Positions 40,399-48,508 of a stretch of DNA of 53,005 nucleotides are shown here, in pieces (the first letter of the stretch is position 1; the number at the start of each line of letters is the position of its first letter). The notes under the pieces are model-generated. The model made no database searches. It saw only the letters and a list, made by a program, of their open reading frames with translations, and was not told the DNA's origin. The position numbers were made by a program, and so were the translations under genes. Source of the DNA: an uncultured Truepera sp. (GTDB lineage: Bacteria; Deinococcota; Deinococci; Deinococcales; Trueperaceae); NCBI GenBank assembly GCA_902806425.1, contig CADCWP010000215.1:1-53005 (forward strand). The letters are read 5' to 3'.

Positions 40399-40421
40399 CC
40401 TGCGTCGGGTATCGACGCAGG
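40399..40421 (-). terminator. Hairpin after the 89-aa membrane protein gene
   Basis: CCTGCGTCG and CGACGCAGG pair perfectly around a 5-nt loop. Read on the minus strand it is followed by TTGCTTT, a weak U-tract, and lies about 70 nt after the stop of the upstream gene. Confidence 0.45.
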
Positions 40422-40488
40422 AATACCGCAACCGGTAGAGGGGGCAATCTCAGTACCTTTCCCTCCCCCCGTTTGCAATCTGGCGGGG

Positions 40489-40758
40489 CTACTTTCGCCT
40501 TCGGATAAGGCCAACGCTTACCACGATGGCCGTGACTATAATAGTTGCTGCACCCAGAAGGGCTATTAGACCGACGCCGCCGCGGTCAGTCTCGCTATCT
40601 TCCGCATCCGCCGCCGCGACCTGCGTTTCAGCCGAAGAGGTCTCCGCCGGTGCAGAGCTTACAGGGGCAACGTCGGTGTTCGCGTGGGCTGCGGGCGCAC
40701 CTGTTACAAGTAGACCCAAGCTAAGTACGAGCGCAAGTAAAGGCCGATGTCGTGTCAT
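40489..40758 (-). CDS. Small exported protein with C-terminal membrane anchor
   Basis: An 89-residue protein with a signal peptide (LLALVLSLGLLVTGAPAAHA), an Ala/Ser/Glu-rich linker of about 30 residues, one membrane segment (GLIALLGAATIIVTAIVVSVGLI) and a basic tail RRRK. This layout resembles a surface-anchored stalk, but no LPxTG-like sorting motif is present. AAAGGAAA precedes the ATG. The family is not recognised. It is on the minus strand, downstream of the SDR gene's group but oriented the same way, with an 80-nt gap. Confidence 0.6.
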   Translation of the reverse strand: MTRHRPLLALVLSLGLLVTGAPAAHANTDVAPVSSAPAETSSAETQVAAADAEDSETDRGGVGLIALLGAATIIVTAIVVSVGLIRRRK

Positions 40759-40838
40759 CTTTTCCTTTCTTTGTGTGTGGTTCAGCGGGCAGGTGGTGGA
40801 GGCTAGTCCTCACCTTCTCCCTACCCACTAGGGGGCGT

Positions 40839-41852
40839 CTACCGCTTTCGCGCGTCACCTCTGAGAAGCGCCGTCAGCGCGAGTCCGGCGGCTGCGACGA
40901 GGAGAGCCGTGGGCAGCGGCTGGCGCGCCGCTCGGGTATAAAAGCTCGCTTCCTTGACGTGACCGTCATACTCGCCACGTTCCTGAAGTCCGAACGTCGG
41001 CCGGTAGAGCGCACCGCCCTGATCGTGCGCCGGTCTCCCCGACTTCTGCTGCTCGAGAAACCCTTTCGTCGCCATCATTTTGTCGGCAAGTCGCGGCGCG
41101 TGCTGTCCCATGACCGAGATCAGCTTGCCGCCGCCACCGACGATGACGTCGCGTTCGGGTGTTCTGGCGGCGTGCAAGATTGCCTCGGCGACTACCTCCG
41201 GCGCGTAGACCGGCGGGGGGAGCGTCGGCTCCTCACTCATATAGTTCTTGGCATGTTGCGGAAAGGGCGTGTCGATGGCCGCCGGTTTAACAAGCGTGAC
41301 CGAAACGGGCGCGTCGGCCGCCTCTAGCTCGGTCCGCAGCGCGTCGGTAAAGCCCTTGACGGCGTGCTTTGAAGTAGCATATATCCCTTGCAGCGGTAGA
41401 GCACGGTCCGAGAGCGCCGAGCCGACGTTGATGAGCGCGCCGCCGCGTCCGCTAAGGTGCCGCGCCGCCTCGAGCGAGCCGTACACCACGCCCCAGAAGT
41501 TCGTCTCGAAGAGCCGCCTGTAGTCGTCGGTCGCGCCGTCTAGTAACGCGCCGAAGATGCCGGTAGCGGCATTGTTCACCCAGGTGTCGAAGCCGCCGAA
41601 GCGCTCATGGGCGACGCGTGCAATTTTACGCACATCATCCTCGTGCCCCACGTCGGCTACGACGTAAACAGCTTTGTGACCCTGTGCTTGAAGCTCGGTT
41701 ACAAGCTGCTCGAGCGCCGCCTCGTTGCGGGCGGCCAGCACCACACGCGCGCCCCCTTTCGCCGCCAGTCGCGCCGTCGCCAGCCCGATCCCCGACGAGG
41801 CCCCGGTAATCACCATGACCTGCTCACTTAACTTTTTCAGCTTTACCTTCAT
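40839..41852 (-). CDS. Short-chain dehydrogenase/reductase with membrane-tail
   Basis: A 337-residue classical SDR. The cofactor motif is VMVITGASSGIGLATA, the NNAA motif is in WVNNAATGIFG, and the catalytic Tyr/Lys pair is in QGIYATSKHAVKGF. After the catalytic domain there is a linker and a C-terminal hydrophobic segment (TALLVAAAGLALTALL), so it may be membrane-attached. Such extended SDRs are common in stress-type gene clusters beside zinc alcohol dehydrogenases, as here. Substrate unknown. AAAGGTAG precedes the ATG. Confidence 0.88.
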   Translation of the reverse strand: MKVKLKKLSEQVMVITGASSGIGLATARLAAKGGARVVLAARNEAALEQLVTELQAQGHKAVYVVADVGHEDDVRKIARVAHERFGGFDTWVNNAATGIFGALLDGATDDYRRLFETNFWGVVYGSLEAARHLSGRGGALINVGSALSDRALPLQGIYATSKHAVKGFTDALRTELEAADAPVSVTLVKPAAIDTPFPQHAKNYMSEEPTLPPPVYAPEVVAEAILHAARTPERDVIVGGGGKLISVMGQHAPRLADKMMATKGFLEQQKSGRPAHDQGGALYRPTFGLQERGEYDGHVKEASFYTRAARQPLPTALLVAAAGLALTALLRGDARKR

Positions 41853-41949
41853 GGTCTACCTTTCTTTGCGCTAAACCCAGCCAGCTCTCCTGTGCGGCTG
41901 GCGCAGACCGGAAAGCTTTTTACCTCAACGTGAGTCCTTGCGGGCGCGT

Positions 41950-43116
41950 TCACGGTACGAACACGGCTCTGACGCAGCCGTCCTCTTTATTTTTGAACAT
42001 CTCGTAACCGCGCGGGGCGTCCTCTAGAGGAAAACGGTGTGTCGCCAAGTACGAAGGGTCGAGTTCACCCCTGACGGCGTGCTCCAAAAGGCGCGGCAAG
42101 TACGCCTGCCCATGCTGCTGCGCCGTTCGCACCGTCAGCCCCTTGTTGATAACGACGCCGACCGGAAACTTATCCATTACGCCGTAAACACCGACGATAG
42201 ATAACGTACCCCCCTTGCGGCAGGCAAGGATCGCTTCGCGCAGCGCCGTACCGCGGTCCGTTTCGAGGCGCAGCGCCTGCTTCACGCGGTCGTAGGCGTA
42301 ACCGACGCCGGTGCCGTGCGCCTCCATGCCGACCGCGTCGATACACGAATCGGGGCCGCGCCCGCCCGTCATTTCTTTAAGGGCCTCGAGCACGTTGTCT
42401 CGGGTGTAGTCGAGCGTCTCGGCCCCGGCATGGTCTTTAGCCATTGCCAGTCGTTCGGGCAGCCGGTCAATAGCGATAACCCGCTCCGCGCCGAGCAGGT
42501 AGGCGCTCCGCATCGCCATCAGCCCCACACCACCCGCGCCCCAGACGGCTACCGTGTCGCCGGGATGGATGTTGCAGAAGTCCGCCCCCATGTAGCCGGT
42601 CGGCCCGGCGTCGGACAAGAAAAGTGCCTGTTCGTCGTTTACGCCTTCTGGAACCGCAAAGCAGCCCACATCGGCGTGCGGTACCCGGACGTACTGGGCG
42701 TGCGAACCGGCGTAACCACCGAACGCGTGGGTGTAGCCGTAGATTCCGGCGGTCGGATAGCCGAGGAGCGGTTCTTGCAACTCCGCGTTCGGGTTGGTGT
42801 TGTCGCACAGCGAGTAGAGGTCCCTCTGACAGTACCAGCACCCTCCACACGAGATAAACGACGGCACCACCACCCGGTCGCCCGGTTGAACCTTTTTGAC
42901 CTCAGCGCCAACCTCGACGACTTCGCCCATAAACTCGTGGCCGATAACGTCGCCCGCGCGCATCGTCGGGATGAAGCCGTCGATAAAGTGCAGGTCGGAG
43001 CCGCAGGTGGTCGACAGGGTGACCTTTAAGATGACGTCTTTCGGATTGACGATCTCGGGATCGGGGACGGTTTCGACCCGCAGATCATTGACGCCGTTCC
43101 AGCAGAGTGCTCGCAT
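41950..43116 (-). CDS. Zinc-dependent alcohol dehydrogenase
   Basis: A 388-residue medium-chain dehydrogenase of the formaldehyde-dehydrogenase-like branch. The catalytic zinc site is built from TTCGSDLHFIDG and GHEFMGEVVEVG. Structural zinc cysteines are in SCGGCWYCQRDLYSLC. The NAD-binding motif is VAVWGAGGVGLMAM. The ALKEMTGGRGPDSCIDAVG region is typical. The physiological alcohol or aldehyde is unknown. GAGGAGG precedes the ATG. It lies between the SDR gene and the metallo-beta-lactamase fusion, all on the minus strand. Confidence 0.92.
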   Translation of the reverse strand: MRALCWNGVNDLRVETVPDPEIVNPKDVILKVTLSTTCGSDLHFIDGFIPTMRAGDVIGHEFMGEVVEVGAEVKKVQPGDRVVVPSFISCGGCWYCQRDLYSLCDNTNPNAELQEPLLGYPTAGIYGYTHAFGGYAGSHAQYVRVPHADVGCFAVPEGVNDEQALFLSDAGPTGYMGADFCNIHPGDTVAVWGAGGVGLMAMRSAYLLGAERVIAIDRLPERLAMAKDHAGAETLDYTRDNVLEALKEMTGGRGPDSCIDAVGMEAHGTGVGYAYDRVKQALRLETDRGTALREAILACRKGGTLSIVGVYGVMDKFPVGVVINKGLTVRTAQQHGQAYLPRLLEHAVRGELDPSYLATHRFPLEDAPRGYEMFKNKEDGCVRAVFVP

Positions 43117-43228
43117 CTTTAGCCTCCTCGAGTGGGTAGCGTCCAGTTAAAGGTGCTCTTAAACGAACGAGCATCCTATAGCACGCAATTTATAGGGTGC
43201 TGCCTAGCTTACATCTCTTTGCAATCTA

Positions 43229-44740
43229 TCAAACGGTGTCGCCGCGCCCACGGGCGGACGGGTTGTGCTCAAGCGTCGGCACCTCGCCCGTCTCGACCAG
43301 GCTCTTGAAGCGCCGGAGCGCCTTGCCGACAAAGGTCTTGGGTACGGCCTCCATAAGCTTGGCGGCGGCGGTTCCGGCCACGCCGCCGGGGGGGTCGAAG
43401 CGGAAATAAAGCGTGACCTCCGTACCCCAATCGCCCGGAGCGGGCCGGAACGTTACCGAGCCCTCGTTGGGCAAAGCCGCCCCCGCGATCGATTCCCAGC
43501 GGATCAGCTCACCCGGACGCTCCTCCACAACCCGCGTTTCCCATTCCGGGCTCTGGCCTAATGGCGCGTGCACGCGCCAGCGCGTGCGGCCCTCACCGGC
43601 GTCACGCACCTCGGCCGCTTGACCCATCACCTGCGACAGCGTTTCGGGTTCACGCCAGCGGCGGTAGAGTTCGTCCGCGGGTCTGCCAATCGTGATCGAG
43701 CGCTCAACCTCCGGGGCGTCGGCGGGTGTTCCAGGCCCCCTCCGGTCCCTGCTACCTGCTCCGGGGCGTCGGTCCTCGCTGCGGATACCGCGGTAGAGGA
43801 GCCAGCCTCCGACGAGTGTCAGCGCTACCCCGGTAACGGTCATCCCCGGCGTACCACCCGCCCCTTTCGGGGGTTTTGGCGGTACGTATACGGTGCCGCG
43901 CTCGTCGGCTCGAGCGGGGGCACCTACATAACGCCCGTGTTCAGGTACCGCGAGCCGTGTAAAGTCGCGGGCGAGGGTGTGGAGCGCCGCGCGCAGTTCG
44001 GCTCCACGCATGGCGGGTCCGTGACCCGTCACGGCGGCTTCGGGGTTAAGGGCTGCAAGCCGCTCGGCAGAGGTCCGCGCCGCCTCCCAGTCCTGTGTGT
44101 AGTACCTGGGTGGGCCGTGAACCTCGGGTTTTTGCACAGCTACCGAGTAAGCGGACTCTTGTTTGGTCGTTACAAAAGCGTCGCCCGCAACCAACAGCCG
44201 GTCGGCCTCGCGCCATAGCGAGATGTGGCCCGGCGTGTGACCCGGCGTGTGCAGCCAGCGCCAACCGGGCATTCCCGGTACACTGCCGTCATCCGGAAGC
44301 GGCCTCAACCACCCTCCTACGTCAATGGGACCCCTTGGGTAAAAGCCTGAAAGCCGAGCCATGAGACCGCCACCCACCTGTGGGTCCGGGGGCGGGTACG
44401 CCGAACGGCCATCCAGATAGGGAAGCTCGAGCGGGTGCGCGTAGACGGGAACTTGCCAGCGGTCCGCCAGTTCCCTAAGTGCGCCCACATGGTCGAAGTG
44501 GCCGTGCGTCATCACGATGGCCGCAGGCCTCGCACTAGGAAAGCGTTCCCCGGCCCCCTTAGCGATCAGCTCAGCCGTTCGGGGCAGTCCCGCGTCGACA
44601 AGCACCCACTGTCGATCTCCTGCTCCGGGCGGCCCGTAAAACGCCACGTTGACGATGGCAAGGCGCTTATAGGCGAGGTCGCGCGCGACCTCGTGAGTGG
44701 CGTCTTGATGACGCGCGTCGTCATAGGGTTTGTCCGCCAT
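43229..44740 (-). CDS. Metallo-beta-lactamase-fold / SRPBCC fusion protein
   Basis: A 503-residue two-domain protein. Residues about 20-270 are a metallo-beta-lactamase-fold hydrolase with the metal motif THGHFDHVG, HTPGHTPGHISLW, and an Asp in VAGDAFVTT. A membrane segment at about 300-320 (GMTVTGVALTLVGGWLLYRG) leads to an SRPBCC ligand-binding domain (about 345-490: ERSITIGRPADELYRRWREPETLSQVMG). One protein thus places a hydrolase and a hydrophobic-ligand pocket on opposite sides of a membrane anchor or hairpin. Substrate unknown. AGGAGA precedes the ATG, and the SPW gene ends 13 nt upstream. Confidence 0.85.
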   Translation of the reverse strand: MADKPYDDARHQDATHEVARDLAYKRLAIVNVAFYGPPGAGDRQWVLVDAGLPRTAELIAKGAGERFPSARPAAIVMTHGHFDHVGALRELADRWQVPVYAHPLELPYLDGRSAYPPPDPQVGGGLMARLSGFYPRGPIDVGGWLRPLPDDGSVPGMPGWRWLHTPGHTPGHISLWREADRLLVAGDAFVTTKQESAYSVAVQKPEVHGPPRYYTQDWEAARTSAERLAALNPEAAVTGHGPAMRGAELRAALHTLARDFTRLAVPEHGRYVGAPARADERGTVYVPPKPPKGAGGTPGMTVTGVALTLVGGWLLYRGIRSEDRRPGAGSRDRRGPGTPADAPEVERSITIGRPADELYRRWREPETLSQVMGQAAEVRDAGEGRTRWRVHAPLGQSPEWETRVVEERPGELIRWESIAGAALPNEGSVTFRPAPGDWGTEVTLYFRFDPPGGVAGTAAAKLMEAVPKTFVGKALRRFKSLVETGEVPTLEHNPSARGRGDTV

Positions 44741-44753
44741 GCTTATCTCCTCT

Positions 44754-45116
44754 CTAGGCGCGGGTGAGGTCTGAGGGCCGCGTCTTGGTCGTCAGCGCAG
44801 CCAGCACTTCAAAAAGCCCGAGAATCAGGTGCGGCCAGAAGACGAACTCGCTAAAGCCGAACAGCCAAGGCGAGACGGCCAGCAGAAGCCCGCTGGCTGC
44901 GTCGAGACCCAGATGCGTACCCATACTGAGGCGACGGACGAGGCCGAGTTCGTAGTCTGTAAAGATGCTGTAGAGGAGCGCCCCCAGGCCGAGCACAACC
45001 GGCACCCAGGTTTCTGCCCCGCCCCGGTTAAAGTTGAGAAGCCATGGCGCAGCGATTAAAAGTGCGCCGACGAGATAATCGAGAATGCCGTGAAGGCGGG
45101 TGGGAATAAACCGCAT
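44754..45116 (-). CDS. SPW-repeat membrane protein
   Basis: A 120-residue protein with four predicted membrane segments arranged as two repeats, each containing the Pro-Trp signature (ALLIAAPWLLNF and GLLLAVSPWLFGF). Function unknown in the family. AGGAGA before the ATG at 45116 fixes the start, and the longer track ORF from 45164 would run through a terminator hairpin. It is followed at 13 nt by the metallo-beta-lactamase fusion. Confidence 0.85.
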   Translation of the reverse strand: MRFIPTRLHGILDYLVGALLIAAPWLLNFNRGGAETWVPVVLGLGALLYSIFTDYELGLVRRLSMGTHLGLDAASGLLLAVSPWLFGFSEFVFWPHLILGLFEVLAALTTKTRPSDLTRA

Positions 45117-45155
45117 GGTTTCTCCTAAAGCTGTAAACAGCTGGGTGTGAGTAGA

Positions 45156-45179
45156 AAGCCCCAACGGTTGCTGGGGCTT
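45156..45179 (-). terminator. Terminator after the Mn catalase gene
   Basis: Minus-strand AAGCCCCA and TGGGGCTT form an 8-bp stem followed by TCT. It separates the catalase gene from the SPW gene, which then needs its own promoter or read-through. Confidence 0.7.
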
Positions 45180-45208
45180 GTGCTCGCTTTATCTGCTACT
45201 TTTTTAGA

Positions 45209-46111
45209 TCACTCTTTACCCAGAAGGGAGTCGGCAACGCGTCCTATCACCGACTTGTTGCCATCTGAGTCCGCAGCTTGACTGCCCTGCTCCGTCTGAG
45301 CGTGCGCCTGCGGGACCGGCGGCGCGAGCTGCGGCTTGCCTCCCATCGGCTGGGCTGGGCGCTGGCTGTACTCGCCTTTGCCGTCGAGCGAAGGTCCGCT
45401 CGTCCAGCGACCTTCGGTCAGCGGCTGAGCGTCCTTTTGCGTCGACAAGAAGACGTAGTTAAACTCGCCGTTCTCCTGCTCCTGCGGAAACGAATTGGGA
45501 ATCGGCAGCGCGCCCTCATGACCACCTAACTCCTCGATCACCGCCAGCCACTGCTGCTGGTGCATGGTGTCACGGGCGATCAAAAACGAGAGCATATCCT
45601 TCATACCGGGGTCGTCGGTGAATTCGTAGAGCCTGGTGGCGAGCGCCCGCCCAGTCGATTCAGCCATGACGTTGGCGTACATGTCGGCGGCGATGTTGCC
45701 GCTGCTCACCACCCAGGAGCCGTTGAAGGGCACCCCGTTGGCGTCGGCGGCAAGCGCTCCCAAACCCCCGGAGAGAAAGTGGCGTGGGTCCATACCGCTC
45801 TGAATAGCCCCGACCACCGGGTTTTCTTTAGCCATCTGCTCCTTGAGCGCACCGTCGGCCCCCTCGAGGTTGAGGTTTACGGCGGTCGCCAGCATCTCGA
45901 TGTGGGCGAGTTCCTCGGTACCGGTCTCGAGTAGCATGTCACGATACTTTTGCGGGCCGCGTGAGTTCCACGATTGGAAAAGGTACTGCATCGCCACGCG
46001 CATCTCGCCTTCGATGCCGCCGATGGCCTGCTGAAGCATCTTGGCGAAAACCGGGTTAGGTGTGGTGACCTCGACTTTGTACTGCAATTTGCCGCCGTCG
46101 TGATAAAACAT
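45209..46111 (-). CDS. Manganese catalase
   Basis: A 300-residue non-heme catalase that removes hydrogen peroxide with a dimanganese centre. The metal ligands fit the Thermus enzyme: Glu36 (GGIEGEMRVAMQYLFQ), Glu67 and His70 (TEELAHIEML), Glu151 (NVMAESTGRALATRLYE) and His184 (RDTMHQQQW). The C-terminal 40 residues are a Gln/Pro/Ala-rich tail of unknown role. The start at 46111 follows GGAGGAG, and the track's extra 49 N-terminal residues are not family-like. It is probably co-transcribed with the DUF892 gene upstream. Confidence 0.93.
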   Translation of the reverse strand: MFYHDGGKLQYKVEVTTPNPVFAKMLQQAIGGIEGEMRVAMQYLFQSWNSRGPQKYRDMLLETGTEELAHIEMLATAVNLNLEGADGALKEQMAKENPVVGAIQSGMDPRHFLSGGLGALAADANGVPFNGSWVVSSGNIAADMYANVMAESTGRALATRLYEFTDDPGMKDMLSFLIARDTMHQQQWLAVIEELGGHEGALPIPNSFPQEQENGEFNYVFLSTQKDAQPLTEGRWTSGPSLDGKGEYSQRPAQPMGGKPQLAPPVPQAHAQTEQGSQAADSDGNKSVIGRVADSLLGKE

Positions 46112-46151
46112 CTTTCTCCTCCGTAGGGCGTTTGTAGCCTGCGCCGAGCCG

Positions 46152-46643
46152 CTAGACCGCCTGGGCGTTGATGGTAGTTTCTGCCAGCTGCGACAGCATG
46201 GCGTCGGTTGCCTTTTCTTCTTCAAGGGTCCTCCCGAGCAAAGATGCCGCGTCCTCATGCCCGAGCCGTTTGGCGTAGGCGACGACCGTACCGTAGCCAG
46301 CCATCTCGTAGTGCTCGACGCGCTGCAAGGCGGCGATGATGCCCGCGTCTTTCACCGCCGGGTCGCCGTCCTCTTCCAACAGTTCGTGCGCTTCGGCGAC
46401 CAAGCCCTTGGCGGCTTGACAGGTCTTGCCGTTAAGGCTGCCGAGGTTTAGCGTCTGCGCAATCTGCTCGAGCCGTGTGATCTGCTCTTTGGTCTGCTCC
46501 AGGTGCGTGGTGACGCCTTGCTTGAGTTCGCTGTCTGAAACGGCGTCGGCTACTTTGGCTTGGGCTGCTGAGAACTGCTGCTCAGCGCTGTAGAGGTCTT
46601 GAAGTTGTTCGACAAAAAGGTCGTGCAAACTGTTTAGGCTCAT
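46152..46643 (-). CDS. DUF892 (YciF-like) ferritin-like stress protein
   Basis: A 163-residue four-helix ferritin-like protein of the YciE/YciF type. It begins SLHDLFVEQLQDLYSAEQQ, a family hallmark, with carboxylate/His motifs for a di-metal site in ALQRVEHYEMAGYG and RTLEEEKATD. Its exact activity is unknown, but the family is induced by osmotic and oxidative stress and often neighbours Mn catalases, as here. GGAGGG precedes the ATG. The catalase starts 40 nt downstream. Confidence 0.92.
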   Translation of the reverse strand: MSLNSLHDLFVEQLQDLYSAEQQFSAAQAKVADAVSDSELKQGVTTHLEQTKEQITRLEQIAQTLNLGSLNGKTCQAAKGLVAEAHELLEEDGDPAVKDAGIIAALQRVEHYEMAGYGTVVAYAKRLGHEDAASLLGRTLEEEKATDAMLSQLAETTINAQAV

Positions 46644-46802
46644 CGTTTCCCTCCAAAGGTGGTTCTACCTCAAAATTTGAGCACGCTTTAAGAGCGCTTC
46701 GTTAGACGCGAGAGTACCGATCGGCTTAAGGCAACTGCGCCGGTGTCTTCCCGCTACTGAGCAGCGTTGCGGGCGGTTTCACACAACAGCCCCTAACCGG
46801 GT

Positions 46803-47144
46803 CTACGCTTCGTCGCGTCCCTTGACCTCTGCCGGGGGATGGGTCGCTTCAACCGCAGTAAAGGGCTCTAAGATCTTGTAAGTGTGGTTCGCACCTTTAG
46901 GTACCAGCCACGAGTCGCCGGGTTCTAGCAGCACCATCTGCCCCTCGAGGTGAAGCTCCGCGCGGCCGCTGATGACGTAGCCGACGGTTTCGTAGTCACG
47001 GCTGACGCCGGGTTTCGCGTCGTCCGACATCTGCTCGCGCCAGAGCCGCATCGAGATGCCTTTGCCCGTCGCCAGATAGACCTGGCCCATATCACCTTTA
47101 GGTGACGCCTCCGAACTGACCTTAACGATGGTTGTATCTGCCAT
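46803..47144 (-). CDS. Cupin-domain protein
   Basis: A 113-residue single-domain cupin. It has the motif-1 region around YVISGRAELHLEGQMVLLEPGDSWLVPKG and an NHTYKILEPFTAVEATHPP motif-2 region. Only one clear histidine of the usual metal site (in NHTY) and a possible second in ATHPP are seen, so metal binding may be altered. GGAGG precedes the ATG. It is likely first in the catalase/DUF892 group, though a 159-nt gap separates them. Function not assignable. Confidence 0.85.
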   Translation of the reverse strand: MADTTIVKVSSEASPKGDMGQVYLATGKGISMRLWREQMSDDAKPGVSRDYETVGYVISGRAELHLEGQMVLLEPGDSWLVPKGANHTYKILEPFTAVEATHPPAEVKGRDEA

Positions 47145-47681
47145 ATCGCCTCCTTAAAGGGCATCGTGGCACGCTAGGGGCGTCTAAAAAGTAGGCGAAC
47201 AGGGAAATCGTTCCAGGTATAGGCAGCTACGCCTGAATATAGATCAAGCCCCTGAACGCGGAGCCCCTAGCTGTGAGCGCGCCACGTTAGTTTGGGCCTT
47301 CGCTCCTTGTAAGCCGTGCAAGCCCCTTAGCTAGTCCCGTCCCCACACGGGCATATAGGCTACAGCTCACCGCGCCGTCTACGATCAAATATGCCCAGAA
47401 GCTGAATCCACCCGCATTCAAAGCTATGGTGTGTCCCTTCAAGCCCTCATTGGGTAGAGCCCAGCAAAGGGTGAGCTGCCGGAACGGGGCGTGCTCGAAG
47501 TTTACTTGGGTGCGCCAACTAGACATAGAGGAAAAATGCGGCCTTGATGCTACAGCGCTCGGCTCGTCTCCAATTCCAACCATTCGCTAACGCTGCGTGA
47601 GATATTGCACTCCAGGGGCTGAAACCGGCCCTTTGGCAAGCCTCTACAGACAGCGTAGCAGCGGGCGCTCTACCATCAGTC
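47145..47681. other. Intergenic region between cupin and acetyltransferase genes
   Basis: No gene I can support. A 98-codon minus-strand ORF at 47287-47583 (MVGIGDEPSAVASRPHFSS...) has no ribosome-binding site and unusually low third-position GC. It could be a transferred small gene or a relic. The rest contains the divergent promoters. Confidence 0.4.
47671..47676 (+). promoter_or_regulatory. -10 box of leaderless serine-acetyltransferase-like gene
   Basis: TACCAT is followed by CAGTC and the ATG at 47682. No Shine-Dalgarno is visible. Confidence 0.35.
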
Positions 47682-48389
47682 ATGGACGAAATTAGAGGGA
47701 ACCAGCCAACTTACAGCTATCCGAAACGCGTGGTCGTTCGGTATCCGGATACTCGTCAGGCCCCCGCCCTGCCAACCATCATAGAGAGCTCGGAGCGGCC
47801 CGAGGTAGCGTTGCCCGCAACGTTTCAGGCATATCTCCATCTGGTCCGTGCGGACCTCTACCGCAAAAAAGAACGGACCGACTGGGTCACGCTCGCAAAA
47901 ACACTTTATTCCGACATGGGTTTCAAGCACTGTTTCTGGTTGCGTACCTGCACCTTTACAAAGAAAAAAAGGTCACTGCGTACCGTTTATCCGCTCGTCC
48001 GGGCTATCTACCTGCACTACCAGCATAAACACGGTATATGGATCGCGCCGGGCACGCAGATCGGGCCGGGGCTCTATATCAACCACGTCGGGGGCATCGT
48101 GGTCAACAGTCGCGCCAAGATAGGCCGTAACTGTAACCTTTCACACGGCGTAACCTTGGGCCAGGCCAACCGTGGTAACAGCGTAGGCTCCCCCATACTG
48201 GGTGACAACGTATTTGTCGGTCCGGGCGCAAAGGTGATCGGCGCTGTTGAGGTCGGTGACAACGCCGCTATCGGTGCGAACAGTGTCGTGACCAAAGATG
48301 TCCCTGCCCGCGCGGTCGTTGTAGGTGCACCCGCCAAGATCATCTCGTATAAGAGTTCGAGCGGCTACATCAACGCCACCGACTACTAA
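47682..48389 (+). CDS. Serine O-acetyltransferase-like hexapeptide-repeat protein
   Basis: A 235-residue left-handed beta-helix acetyltransferase. The C-terminal half has hexapeptide repeats from GIWIAPGTQIGPGLYINHVG to VVTKDVPARAVVVGAPAKII. The active-site histidine of serine acetyltransferases matches His in INHVGGIVVN, and CNLSHGVTLGQ also fits. The N-terminal 90 residues are shorter than in CysE and no cysK is nearby, so it may act on another hydroxyl or amino substrate, such as a sugar. It is divergent from the stress group. Confidence 0.75.
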   Translation: MDEIRGNQPTYSYPKRVVVRYPDTRQAPALPTIIESSERPEVALPATFQAYLHLVRADLYRKKERTDWVTLAKTLYSDMGFKHCFWLRTCTFTKKKRSLRTVYPLVRAIYLHYQHKHGIWIAPGTQIGPGLYINHVGGIVVNSRAKIGRNCNLSHGVTLGQANRGNSVGSPILGDNVFVGPGAKVIGAVEVGDNAAIGANSVVTKDVPARAVVVGAPAKIISYKSSSGYINATDY

Positions 48390-48412
48390 ACCTGGTTGTT
48401 AGGGTTTAAAAC

Positions 48413-48437
48413 GCCCCTTTCAGGTTGTGAAAGGGGC
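48413..48437. terminator. Bidirectional terminator between convergent genes
   Basis: GCCCCTTTCA and TGAAAGGGGC form a perfect 10-bp stem with a 5-nt loop. The minus-strand reading is followed by GTTTTAAA, so it best serves the SRPBCC gene, and it may also stop the acetyltransferase transcript. Confidence 0.7.
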
Positions 48438-48508
48438 TCGTCCGACCCTGAAGCTTTACAGTGCGCTACCTCTTCGGACGGGTGGTAGAGGCCAATGCAA
48501 GGCCCGTT

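Larger units (their letters stand above)
40158..40488. other. AT-rich intergenic region with two inverted repeats
   Basis: No supported gene. Small ORFs on both strands (40248-40514 and 40267-40569) have no ribosome-binding site or family. It is markedly poorer in GC than the neighbourhood, and holds a 9-bp inverted repeat pair at 40255/40301 and a tight hairpin at 40399-40421. Confidence 0.5.

Noticed and set aside
46112-46258. 49-residue N-terminal extension of the Mn catalase
   Set aside because: It overlaps the DUF892 gene, is Arg-rich, and a strong GGAGGAG sits at the family-like start at 46111.
47287-47583. 98-codon minus-strand ORF
   Set aside because: No ribosome site, no recognised family and atypical codon use. 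Kept only as a note in the intergenic entry.
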